A stretch of 64,000 nt of DNA from Cyanobacteria bacterium SBLK (GTDB taxonomy: Bacteria > Cyanobacteriota > Cyanobacteriia > Cyanobacteriales > Spirulinaceae): NCBI GenBank assembly GCA_017746715.1, contig JAGHZQ010000048.1:1-64000 (forward strand). Reading direction: 5' to 3'. Made by a program: the position numbers and the translations under genes. Shown here piece by piece: positions 44,213 through 52,195 of this stretch; position 1 is the stretch's first letter; every line of letters begins with the position of its first letter. The notes under the pieces are model-generated. The model was given only the letters and a program-made list of their open reading frames with translations. It searched no databases and was not told the DNA's origin.

Positions 44213-45847
44213 CTAATCGTTCTTTTTGAACTCATCGAGCCAACCGCGAATTTGCTCGGCCGCAATATCCCGACCGCCCAAACCAAACGCGATCGCGATC
44301 GCTACGGCCATACCGCCCAATAACAAGCCAAAGGCCAGATTGACAATATCGCTGGCAATGCCGATTTGCCGCAGGGACATGGCCGAAACGAGGGCAATGA
44401 TGGCAATTCTAGCCGCATGACCCACAATTCTCGCTTGACGGTTGCCGGAACTGGAAATCAAACCGAACGCCAAATTCGCCAAATACAGGCCGACAGCAAA
44501 GATAACCACTGCAACCAAGACTTGACCGCCCACTTGCATCGTTGCCTGTACGAACTCCGTCAAAGCGGGAATTTGGAGAATATCCACCGCCGCCAAAGCC
44601 GCAATCAGCATAATGGCAATTAATACCACCGTCCCGGCTAACTCCGAAGGGGTGCGGGTGGGAATCTGGCTTTCGGCGGCTTCTGAGGGAGAATCTCCTT
44701 CTGCATCTGCGGGAATTTCGGCCTCGCTCGCCAAACCCAACCAGTGCAACACATTATTGAAACCAATACCCACCAATAAACTCGTCACCAACTCAGAGAC
44801 ATAATTGCCCCCCAAATAAGCCAACACGAGAATCAAACTGGCCGTAAAGACGTGGGGCAAGATACTCAACACCTGATCCAACATGGCGATCGCGGGTTCG
44901 GAAATCGCGCTGATTTGCAGGGCATTGAGGGCGGAAATGGTGACGGGAATCAAGATGAAAACGTGAACCACCGTTCCCAAAATCCACGAGAGAGAACGCT
45001 GTTCCCCTTCCCCCGTCAAGCCAAAACGAGCGCCCAAGCGATCGACTCCCGAGGCCGCCAGTAAATTTGTAACGATGCGGCGAACCACTTGGGCAATGGT
45101 CCAGCCAATAAATGCGATCGCAATACTCGCCAGAATCTTGGGGATTGCTTGCAGAATTTGATTGAGTAAATCTTGTACGGGAACGAGGGTTCCGTCTAGT
45201 TGTAACGTGCTGAGAATAGCCGGGAGAAACAACAGAAAGATAAACCAATACAAAGTATTGCCTACCGTTTCTGCGAGAGAAAATGGGTTGCTCGCTCCTT
45301 CTCCCGTTACCTGTTGTCCCAAGCGTTCGTCAAGGCGTGCCGTTCGCAGAGCGCGCGAGATAATCAGTTTCACGAGAGTTGCCAGCAGCCAAGCCAAACC
45401 GATGAGAATTGCCGCCCCGCCAATTTGAGGCAAAAAGCTCGTCACCGACTCGAGCAAAGATTGCAAAGGCTGAGAAACCTGCTGTAACTGTAAGGCTTCT
45501 AGAGCAGCAATCACCGTGAAGAGAATGGCCAGCCAATAGAAGGTTTCGGCAATCCATTTCTCAATCGGGAGTGATTCGCTTCCTTCTTGGGATCCGGTGA
45601 TCCAAGCGGCAATTTTATTATCGATATTCGTGCGGGTCAGCAGCCCTACAATCACCCCGCGAATGATTCCCGCAACGATCCAGCCGATCAGAAGAATAAT
45701 AACAGCACGAACGACATCTAGAACAGATGTACCTAGATTTTCTCCTACTGTGGAGAGCATATCCTGAACCCATGTCGGTAAAGGAGGAAGCTGTGCCAAA
45801 ACTCGAGATTCTCCGATCGCCAAAGCCGTTTCTTGAATTAATATCAT
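44213..45847 (-). CDS. Mechanosensitive-channel-family protein with repeated TM-helix motifs
   Basis: 544 residues with about eleven hydrophobic segments. Several copies of the conserved TM-helix motif are visible: VVRAVIILLIGWIVAGIIRG, IGGAAILIGLAWLLATLVK, ILASIAIAFIGWTIAQVVR, VFTASLILVLAYLGGNYVS and VLVAVVIFAVGLYLANL. The canonical MscS beta-domain is not seen. The C-terminal AFGLLLGGMAVAIAIAFGLG GRDIA segment matches the pore/gate helix of these proteins. Probably a plasma-membrane osmotic-stress channel or related pore. Confidence 0.85.
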   Translation of the reverse strand: MILIQETALAIGESRVLAQLPPLPTWVQDMLSTVGENLGTSVLDVVRAVIILLIGWIVAGIIRGVIVGLLTRTNIDNKIAAWITGSQEGSESLPIEKWIAETFYWLAILFTVIAALEALQLQQVSQPLQSLLESVTSFLPQIGGAAILIGLAWLLATLVKLIISRALRTARLDERLGQQVTGEGASNPFSLAETVGNTLYWFIFLLFLPAILSTLQLDGTLVPVQDLLNQILQAIPKILASIAIAFIGWTIAQVVRRIVTNLLAASGVDRLGARFGLTGEGEQRSLSWILGTVVHVFILIPVTISALNALQISAISEPAIAMLDQVLSILPHVFTASLILVLAYLGGNYVSELVTSLLVGIGFNNVLHWLGLASEAEIPADAEGDSPSEAAESQIPTRTPSELAGTVVLIAIMLIAALAAVDILQIPALTEFVQATMQVGGQVLVAVVIFAVGLYLANLAFGLISSSGNRQARIVGHAARIAIIALVSAMSLRQIGIASDIVNLAFGLLLGGMAVAIAIAFGLGGRDIAAEQIRGWLDEFKKND

Positions 45848-45982
45848 TGTTTTTCGTGGCTTAAAAATCGATCTGCACGTTCACCATATCAGTACATCGC
45901 TCATTATTCTTTAATTTGTAATTTGTTGTTTATTGTTCGTTACTCATCGGTAACTGGCGTACGGACGTTTCCTGAAACATTT

Positions 45983-46627
45983 TTACTGTTTAGAGGAGAT
46001 TGCGGCATAAAACGGATCTCCTGCTCCCCCCATTCCCAGCATTTGTAGCAATCTCCCCAATTCGGAGCGATGGGCGACGATTTCCACCTCGCTCAAACCG
46101 GGGACGGATTGAAAATAATTCTTAACCAAATTGATGCGACTGTCTTCCGTTCCGTCTCGCCAAACCGCGATCGCTTTTTGGAAAAACATGCGATTAGAAA
46201 AACTAATAATGACAATACCCCCGGGCTTCAATACGCGATGAATTTCGCTGAACACTGCTTCGGGATATTGAAGATACTGGACGGAAACGCAATTGAGAAC
46301 CGCATCGAACTCATTATCCTCGAGGGGAAACTTAGGGTTTTGATTGAGATCTTGGATGAAATAGCGATCGAAACGGGGATTTTTCGACAATTCTTCCTCA
46401 TTCATCCCGTGACCTTCAACGCGCTCGAATTCCATCTCTTCAGGCAGATGAGATATCCAACTGCTCATCATATCCAAAATCCGACCGCGGGGCGGGAGGC
46501 GTTCTCGATAGAGGTTAGTCAACCGCGACAGAAAATACTTGTCAACGTGGGTGACAAAGCGAGGAAACATATAAAAAAAAGTATCCTCAGCGCGATCGAT
46601 TTTGCTGCGTTGTTCTGGATTTAACAT
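45983..46627 (-). CDS. Class I SAM-dependent methyltransferase
   Basis: 214 residues from the ATG at 46627 (MLNPEQRSKIDRAEDTFFY). It has RGRILDMMSSWISHLP in the place of motif I, EGHGMNEEEL, then NEFDAVLNCVSVQYLQYPEAVFSEIHRVLKPGGIVIISF, the methyltransferase_11 pattern. Motif I is unusual because the glycine-rich loop is DMMSSWISH rather than DxGxGxG. This variant is characteristic of a cyanobacterial/plant group. The substrate is unknown. Confidence 0.88.
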   Translation of the reverse strand: MLNPEQRSKIDRAEDTFFYMFPRFVTHVDKYFLSRLTNLYRERLPPRGRILDMMSSWISHLPEEMEFERVEGHGMNEEELSKNPRFDRYFIQDLNQNPKFPLEDNEFDAVLNCVSVQYLQYPEAVFSEIHRVLKPGGIVIISFSNRMFFQKAIAVWRDGTEDSRINLVKNYFQSVPGLSEVEIVAHRSELGRLLQMLGMGGAGDPFYAAISSKQ

Positions 46628-46726
46628 CAGTTCTTTTGTCAAGTATGAAGAACGAGGGAAAATATGAAGAACGAGGGAAAAGACGACTCTCCCCCGTTCC
46701 CTCATTATCCCAATTGCAAATCGATC

Positions 46727-47179
46727 TTATTTCTCGTAGAGCCAAGGTTTTGTATGGGACTCCCAAGAAACCAGCTCTTCTTCTGTAAACCAAAGGGCAA
46801 TTTCCCGTTGAGCCGTTTCGATCGCGTCGGAACCGTGAATGAGATTGCGTCCCACATCAATTCCATAATCGCCGCGAATCGTTCCGGGTTCGGAAGTTAG
46901 AGGATTGGTTGCGCCGATGATTTTTCGAGCGGAAGCCACGACCCCTTCTCCTTCCCAAACCATTGCCACAACGGGACTGGAAATAATAAATTTGACCAGC
47001 CCCGCAAAAAAAGAACGCTCCTTATGAACGTCGTAATGTTTCTCCGCCAATTCTTGAGAAACAGAAATCAATTTCAAGCCGACCAAAGTAAAACCTTTGG
47101 TTTCAAAGCGCTTGACAATATCGCCAATTAAGCTGCGCTGTACCCCATCGGGTTTGATCATGATGAAGGTGCGTTCCAA
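46727..47179 (-). CDS. ndk: Nucleoside diphosphate kinase
   Basis: 150 residues from a TTG start at 47179, which has GGGAGGG six bases upstream and gives the usual family N-terminus ([14 protein letters not shown]). A GTG/ATG-type longer start at 47212 is less fitting. Catalytic His is in [18 protein letters not shown]. Transfers the gamma phosphate between NTPs and NDPs. The gene lies 100 bases upstream of the methyltransferase gene on the same strand. Confidence 0.96.
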   Translation of the reverse strand: MERTFIMIKPDGVQRSLIGDIVKRFETKGFTLVGLKLISVSQELAEKHYDVHKERSFFAGLVKFIISSPVVAMVWEGEGVVASARKIIGATNPLTSEPGTIRGDYGIDVGRNLIHGSDAIETAQREIALWFTEEELVSWESHTKPWLYEK

Positions 47180-47336
47180 TCTACCCTCCCGTTCGTTAAA
47201 AAATCGATACAAAGGTCAGATTAGCTTAGAACGGGGACAAAGAAACAATCCCCCATTCATTAATTCCCCATTCATTAATCCCTCATTCATTCTTACAGCG
47301 ATCGCGGGTATGGATTGGCATCGAAGCGATCGCATC

Positions 47337-47660
47337 TTAGATATAACGCCGCATGGTGTCGTAGTCGTCGAGGGAGTCTTCATCAAATTTTTTCAGATGC
47401 TTTTGCCATTGATTCAACCAATCGGCCAATTTCTCCTTTCCCGTCTGGTGTCGGTCGATCGCCTGTTGAAATTCCTCATAAAATTGATAAAACCTTACAT
47501 AGTCATCAATATCCATACCGCTAACGTCGTATCCGCACTCATTGGCAACATTAGCAAATCCCTGACGATTTGCGGGACAAGGGGCTTTGAGTTTATTTTG
47601 AGTCGCTGGATCGTCACAGACTTTTTGAAAAAAGTCAATTACCCTTTCTCGCTGAGACAT
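47337..47660 (-). CDS. Nif11 domain protein
   Basis: 107 residues. The first half (SQRERVIDFFQKVCDDPATQ, NKLKAPCPANRQGFANVANECGYDVSG) matches the Nif11 fold seen in nitrogen-fixation-associated proteins and in leader peptides of ribosomally made natural products. The second half is charged and helical (RFYQFYEEFQQAIDRHQTG), with no double-Gly site or Cys/Ser/Thr core. It is therefore more likely a stand-alone Nif11 protein than a peptide precursor. No modification enzyme or nif gene is nearby. Confidence 0.8.
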   Translation of the reverse strand: MSQRERVIDFFQKVCDDPATQNKLKAPCPANRQGFANVANECGYDVSGMDIDDYVRFYQFYEEFQQAIDRHQTGKEKLADWLNQWQKHLKKFDEDSLDDYDTMRRYI

Positions 47661-47769
47661 TTGGCTACACTTATACCTAACTGGAATTAAATTTTATCGT
47701 AATGGAAGTCAATTTTGACACACACTTCCCTCAAACTGCAAGTCGCTTGAGGACGAGACTCTCTTAATT

Positions 47770-48126
47770 TCATATATTATGCTCTTCGGACCACTGTTTG
47801 AGTTTTTCTAAAAAGCCTAATGCCGTTCGCCCGAAATCGGTAATTGCGTAGGTTACGGCGATGGGTTTCGTTGCAATAACCCGACGCTCGATTAACCCTG
47901 CTTCTTCTAATTCCCTTAGTCTTTGAGACACCATTTTTTTACTCGCTCCCCCCAATTGCCGCACTAAATCGTTAAAGCGCACGGGATTGTCTTTGAGATG
48001 CCAAAGGATCGATCCCTTCCATTTCCCTCCTAAAAGCCGCATTCCGCGTTCGATGGGGCAAGGTTCGAGACAGGGTTCGATCGCCTGCTTGCGACCGTCG
48101 CGATCGCTTTCGATAACAGAGAGCAT
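47770..48126 (-). CDS. HxlR family transcriptional regulator
   Basis: About 118 residues from the ATG at 48126; the frame extends to 48204 but into the promoter region. The winged helix-turn-helix has the HxlR pattern: CPIERGMRLLGGKWKGSILWHL, FNDLVRQLGGASKKMVSQRLRELEEAGLIER and VTYAITDFGRTAL. Two N-terminal Cys (CLEPCP) are placed like the redox/electrophile-sensing Cys of YodB-type relatives. Divergent from a glutathione transferase gene, which is its probable target. Confidence 0.92.
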   Translation of the reverse strand: MLSVIESDRDGRKQAIEPCLEPCPIERGMRLLGGKWKGSILWHLKDNPVRFNDLVRQLGGASKKMVSQRLRELEEAGLIERRVIATKPIAVTYAITDFGRTALGFLEKLKQWSEEHNI

Positions 48127-48139
48127 TTTTTCTACTAGG

Positions 48140-48186
48140 TTACAAAAAGTATACTGGTTGACTATAGTAACTGAAAAGCATAAATT
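48140..48186 (+). promoter_or_regulatory. Promoter and candidate HxlR operator of the GST gene
   Basis: TTGACT (48158-48163) and TAAATT (48181-48186) are 17 bases apart and about 36 bases from the GST ATG. The inverted arms GGTTAC (48139-48144) and GTAACT (48167-48172) straddle the -35 element and could bind a dimeric HxlR protein from the divergent gene. Confidence 0.4.
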
Positions 48187-48221
48187 AAGCAATAGTTGCC
48201 GCATTTATCCCGCAAAACATT

Positions 48222-48962
48222 ATGAGCGAACAACCCGATATCCATCTCTACACGGCATCGACCATGAACGGTTGGAAACCCCTCATCTTTTTAGAGGAAG
48301 CAGAAGTCGAATACGAGTTAACCCCCATCGATTTTAGTAAGAAGGAACAAAAATCCGAGTGGTACGTGCAGTTAAATCCTAACGGTCGCATTCCCACCAT
48401 TATCGATCGCGGCAATGACGATTTTGTTGTTTTCGAGTCGGGGGCGATTCTTTGGTACTTAGCCGAGAAATACGGCAAGTTTTTGCCCGAGGGGGAGAAG
48501 GGGCGATCGCAAGCGTTGCAATGGCTGATGTTTCAGATGAGCGCGATCGGTCCGATGATGGGACAAGCAATGTATTTTCAACGCATTGCCGAACCCCGAG
48601 GACATCGCGAAGAATTTTCCATCGATCGCTATGTGGCAGAGTCTCGCCGATTGCTCGAAGTGTTGGATAAGCAACTCGCGGGTAAAATGTACTTGCTCGG
48701 AGACCCGTTCACCATTGTCGATATTGCCACTTATCCTTGGGCGCGATCGTATTATTGGGCAAAGGTTTCCGTGGAGGGATTAAATAACCTGCAAGCATGG
48801 TTCGATCGCATGGACGCGAGACCCGCCACCCAACGCGCCCTAGAAATTCCCAAACCCTTTCCCGCCTTCTTTGGCAAAGGAGATGTGGCGGTATCGGAAG
48901 CAGCTAACGCCGATCGTTTTAAAAGCGATGTCAAATTAGGGCAATCGCGCTCAAAAAGGTAA
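48222..48962 (+). CDS. Glutathione S-transferase (YghU/YfcG-like)
   Basis: 246 residues. Thioredoxin-like N-domain with the catalytic turn YTASTMNGWKP and LNPNGRIPTIID, FESGAILWYLAEKYGK (the GSH gamma-Glu site), then the all-helical domain with MLIQ-type LLGDPFTIVDIATYPWA. The pattern and Asn/Thr residues at the start match the nu-class YghU/YfcG group, which reduces disulphides and peroxides. It is divergent from the HxlR regulator, as in many electrophile-response pairs. Confidence 0.93.
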   Translation: MSEQPDIHLYTASTMNGWKPLIFLEEAEVEYELTPIDFSKKEQKSEWYVQLNPNGRIPTIIDRGNDDFVVFESGAILWYLAEKYGKFLPEGEKGRSQALQWLMFQMSAIGPMMGQAMYFQRIAEPRGHREEFSIDRYVAESRRLLEVLDKQLAGKMYLLGDPFTIVDIATYPWARSYYWAKVSVEGLNNLQAWFDRMDARPATQRALEIPKPFPAFFGKGDVAVSEAANADRFKSDVKLGQSRSKR

Positions 48963-48970
48963 GATGTCAG

Positions 48971-48992
48971 CCCTCTGGCGCGAGCCAGAGGG
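48971..48992 (+). terminator. Hairpin after the GST gene
   Basis: CCCTCTGGC and GCCAGAGGG form a perfect 9-bp stem with a 4-base loop eight bases after the GST stop, followed by tataatttt. Probably a terminator with a weak T tract. TATAAT may double as the -10 box of the following ltrA gene. Confidence 0.7.
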
Positions 48993-49013
48993 TATAATTT
49001 TGAATTAATAATT

Positions 49014-50192
49014 TTGAATTTTGAATTGATTAAACACATTCGCCCTTTGTTGGCTCGCGATCGCGACGAGGAACATCGCGCAGCCACGCAACTCGAACTA
49101 TTATTCGATCTCGTTGTCGTCATCGCGATCGCGGCGATCTCTCGCGGTTTGAGTCACCAAGTGGCCGCCGGACATGGCGCGATCGCGATCGTGCATTTTT
49201 TAATGGCATTTTTTGCCGTCTGGTGGCCGTGGAATCTCTTTACATGGTTTGCCTCGAGTTTCGACAACGACGACGCGGCCTATCGCATTAATGTGATGGT
49301 GATGATGTTCGGGACGATGCTCGTGGCAGCCAACGTACCGGCTTTTTTCCATGAAGGATCCCTGAGTTATGGATTTATCGGCTATCTCATTCTGCGCGTT
49401 GCTTTTGCCATTCTCTGGATGCGAGCGGGAATTGCTAATTCTCACTTGCGCGTGACTGCTGCCCGTTATGCCCTCGGACAAATTATCTTGCAAGTCGGGT
49501 GGGCGATCGTCATTTTTGCGTTTAAACCGGGCAGCGTGTTGTTTGTCGCGCTTTTTGCCTTGGCTGCTGTGGGAGAGCTTTTCGTGCCTTGGTACGCGGA
49601 AAAAGCTGCTAATACTCACTGGCATCGACATCACATTATCGAACGCTTCGGTCTTTTAAATATTATCGTTCTGGGGGAGGTTCTGCTCGGTAGCACGATC
49701 GCTTTGGAAACGGCTTTTGAGGACGGATTTGAGTTTTCTTTGCTCTCGTTGGCACTGTGCGGGGCGATTTTGGTGTTTTCCATGTGGTGGCTCTATTTTT
49801 GCGAGGAAGAGCATTTGGAAAGCACGGAATTCAAGCGCACTTTTATTTGGAGCTACGGGCATTTTATCGTCTTTGCGGCGGGGTCTTCTGTGGGGGCGGG
49901 GTTGGAGGTGGCCATTGAGGCGATCGCGGAGGAACATGGCGCTCATGGCGATCCTAGCATTGCATCGTTTGCGATCGCTATTCCCATTGCCTGTTATGTG
50001 GCGGGGCTTTGGTTGGTACGCGATCGCTATATGCTGCGCGGGGTTCACGGCGCGTTTCCCCTCTTTTTCGCAGTTGTCATCGCCCTAACGGGATTTTTGC
50101 CCTATTCTCCTATTCCGGCAACGGTTTTATTGGTACTTTGTTTATTCGTGCGGTTGGTGAGCGAAAAGCACGGTCATCGAGGAGGGGTTTAG
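49014..50192 (+). CDS. Low temperature requirement A (LtrA) family membrane protein
   Basis: 392 residues with about eleven TM helices. The N-terminal HRAATQLELLFDLVVVIAIAA, VWWPWNLFTWFASSFDNDDA and ERFGLLNIIVLGEVLLGS are the LtrA hallmarks, with conserved ELFFDLV-like and ERF.L..I..GE motifs. The function of the family is unresolved. The start is uncertain: a TTG at 49014 or another TTG at 49026 inside simple TTTTGAATT repeat. Cotranscription with the GST is limited by the hairpin at 48971. Confidence 0.9.
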   Translation: MNFELIKHIRPLLARDRDEEHRAATQLELLFDLVVVIAIAAISRGLSHQVAAGHGAIAIVHFLMAFFAVWWPWNLFTWFASSFDNDDAAYRINVMVMMFGTMLVAANVPAFFHEGSLSYGFIGYLILRVAFAILWMRAGIANSHLRVTAARYALGQIILQVGWAIVIFAFKPGSVLFVALFALAAVGELFVPWYAEKAANTHWHRHHIIERFGLLNIIVLGEVLLGSTIALETAFEDGFEFSLLSLALCGAILVFSMWWLYFCEEEHLESTEFKRTFIWSYGHFIVFAAGSSVGAGLEVAIEAIAEEHGAHGDPSIASFAIAIPIACYVAGLWLVRDRYMLRGVHGAFPLFFAVVIALTGFLPYSPIPATVLLVLCLFVRLVSEKHGHRGGV

Positions 50193-50730
50193 CGGGCGAT
50201 CGTTTAATTGATATCAAATCCGAAAAATCAACTTTAATATTGTTTGGTATCATACCAAGTTGCGATCGCATCGATAATTTGCGAGAGTGCATTCTCATCG
50301 AGAGGATGAGTGAAATTGCTCTCCTCATTCATCGTAATTTTGCCTCTTGTAAAATTATTCTTCTGACTATGATTAATAATGATAATAACTCTCTCAGTTC
50401 CGATCCGCCGAGGAATGAAATTCCCCGTCTCATACGAGAAGTCCTCTTAAGAGGACTGCACGCCTCAAATTGAGTGAGGGGAAATCTTGCGATCGCGGAG
50501 CGTGGCTTTAGCCGTATCGCAATTTTCGTATGAGACAGGAGTTCAAAACCCCTAGCGGATCTGGATCTACCGATTTATTTCCTTAACTTTTATTAGCGAT
50601 CGCAACCGATAAGTGACCACTCAATAATGACAAAAGATGAGGAGAAAAATTTATGCTATTATTTAAAAATAAATTCTGAGTTGATACCAATCACTCTTAA
50701 TTTGAATATTCTCCAAAAAGAGGTTAGCTT
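50193..50730. other. Non-coding gap of 538 bases with a structured inverted-repeat segment
   Basis: No credible gene is visible. The segment 50415-50540 has nested inverted repeats: outer arms GTCTCATACGA (50427-50437) and TCGTATGAGAC (50526-50536), TTCCCC/GGGGAA inside, and the palindrome agtcctcttaagaggact (50440-50457). HIP1-like sites occur near 50207 and 50265. The 3' part is AT-rich and leads into the phosphorylase-like gene. Confidence 0.65.
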
Positions 50731-51576
50731 GTGGTTAAAACTTCTTCAAATGTAGAGATCGTTATTTTGTCTGCATTACCTACAGAGCTAAGTGAAATTG
50801 ACTTTAATTTAGGATTAAAGTGGTATGAGTATCCTTCTCAAAAATCTCCTTTTCTGAATCGATTTCAAACAACCAGTCAAAAATTTGATAACAAACATAG
50901 CAAGCAAACAATAGAAATAAAAATTGTTAAAGCTAGTTCAAGGGAAATGGGACTTACAGATAGTGCAATATTAACGGCAATGTCTCTATTAACTTTTTCT
51001 CCCAAAATCTTAGTCACGATCGGAATATGCACTGGCATTCAAGACGAAGTTAATATTGGAGATATTATTATACCCAAGCAGTCTTTTCATTATCAATTTG
51101 GAAAAATAATACAAGAAGAACGCAATAATAAAATATTGTTAAATCAAATGAAAATGTCGCGATCTAGTACGGGATTAACTCAGAAACTCGAACGATTTTT
51201 AAGAACAGAAGGAATTGCAAAAATTGACAATATTATCAGAAATCGAGGAGTCAGGAGACCTTTTGTTCCACTTCAATTTTCAACAGATTCGATAGGATCT
51301 TCGGATTTAGTAATTGATGCTCAATTGGTATTAGAACAACCAAAAGCACAAGATCGAAAAGTTGTTGCAGTAGATATGGAAAGTTACTCGGTACTGGAAA
51401 CAGCAGAACAGCTAGGTTTTCAAGAAAATGCTCTTGTTATTAAAGCAGTTCGAGATTTTGTTGCCAATAAAGAAGGCGATGAAAAATATACTCCTTTGGC
51501 TATATTAGCTGCAACTCAAACTTTTTTTCTATTCACGAAATATCTTGCTGAAGAAACCGATTTTTTTTTGAGTTAG
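50731..51576 (+). CDS. Nucleoside-phosphorylase-like (PNP_UDP/MTA-SAH nucleosidase) domain, 5' part of a split fusion gene
   Basis: 281 residues from GTG 50731, with AAAGAGG upstream. It has the phosphorylase/nucleosidase fold: VEIVILSALPTELSEI, ILVTIGICTGIQDEVNIGDIIIPK, VVAVDMESYSVLETAEQLG with the ribose-binding Met-Glu-Ser, and ALVIKAVRDF with Asp in place for base binding. The end runs into a T9 tract (51561-51569) and stops two codons later. In the -1 frame the sequence continues without a stop through a linker to a GUN4 domain. In other bacteria this fold serves as an effector or sensor with STAND and GUN4-type partners; that role here is an inference. Confidence 0.8.
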   Translation: MVKTSSNVEIVILSALPTELSEIDFNLGLKWYEYPSQKSPFLNRFQTTSQKFDNKHSKQTIEIKIVKASSREMGLTDSAILTAMSLLTFSPKILVTIGICTGIQDEVNIGDIIIPKQSFHYQFGKIIQEERNNKILLNQMKMSRSSTGLTQKLERFLRTEGIAKIDNIIRNRGVRRPFVPLQFSTDSIGSSDLVIDAQLVLEQPKAQDRKVVAVDMESYSVLETAEQLGFQENALVIKAVRDFVANKEGDEKYTPLAILAATQTFFLFTKYLAEETDFFLS

Positions 51577-52166
51577 AACAGAATAATAGTTCGTCAAGCA
51601 ATCAAGCTAATTCTATTAATCTTAAATCTGAGAAGGGTATTGATTATAATCAATTACATAACTTCCTTCAACAGAAACAATGGAGAAAAGCCGATGAAGA
51701 AACTACTAAACTCTTGTTAAAAGCAGCGAATAAAACTATAGCATCAGGGTTTACTGCTACAGATGCAGGTATAATTAATTGTGATGATATATACATTATT
51801 GCAAAACTGTGGAATATTTATAGTAATGGTCATTTTGGTCTTTTTACTCAAGCAAAAATTTATCAAGAAGTTCAAGAAGATTATTCTAACTTTAGTATTC
51901 GAGTTGGTTGGAAAAACGAGAATCAATGGGTAGCCTATAATAATTTAGACTGGTCGTTAAATGCACCTCGAGGACATCTTCCTTGGATTCAAGGAAGAGT
52001 CTTATATCACTCCAGCCATCCAGATTTTAATTTTAACTCATTTTCTCTCGCTTTAGGAGATATAGCTTTTGGATTGCTGGAAAAATGGGGTTCTATGAAT
52101 TCTCCCGTGATTCACAATCTAGTGAATAAAATAAGACTTTGTTGCAAGCATCTAGAAATTTATTAA
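51570..52166 (+). CDS. GUN4 domain, 3' part of the split fusion gene (-1 frame)
   Basis: The -1 frame opens at the T9 tract with GAG TTA GAA and encodes ELEQNNSSSSNQANSINLKS as a linker. A GUN4 domain follows: LHNFLQQKQWRKADEETTKL, CDDIYIIAKLWNIYSNGHFG, RVGWKNENQWVAYNNLDWSL and NAPRGHLPW. The conserved porphyrin-binding core of GUN4 is recognisable. The only in-frame ATG-like start (TTG at 51714) lies inside the domain and would cut it, so the natural product is most likely made from the upstream start. Joining needs a -1 shift (T_TTT_TTT) or one extra T. Confidence 0.78.
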   Translation, partial: ELEQNNSSSSNQANSINLKSEKGIDYNQLHNFLQQKQWRKADEETTKLLLKAANKTIASGFTATDAGIINCDDIYIIAKLWNIYSNGHFGLFTQAKIYQEVQEDYSNFSIRVGWKNENQWVAYNNLDWSLNAPRGHLPWIQGRVLYHSSHPDFNFNSFSLALGDIAFGLLEKWGSMNSPVIHNLVNKIRLCCKHLEIY

Positions 52167-52195
52167 ATGGCGACTCCTTTTTTAGATTTCGCGAT

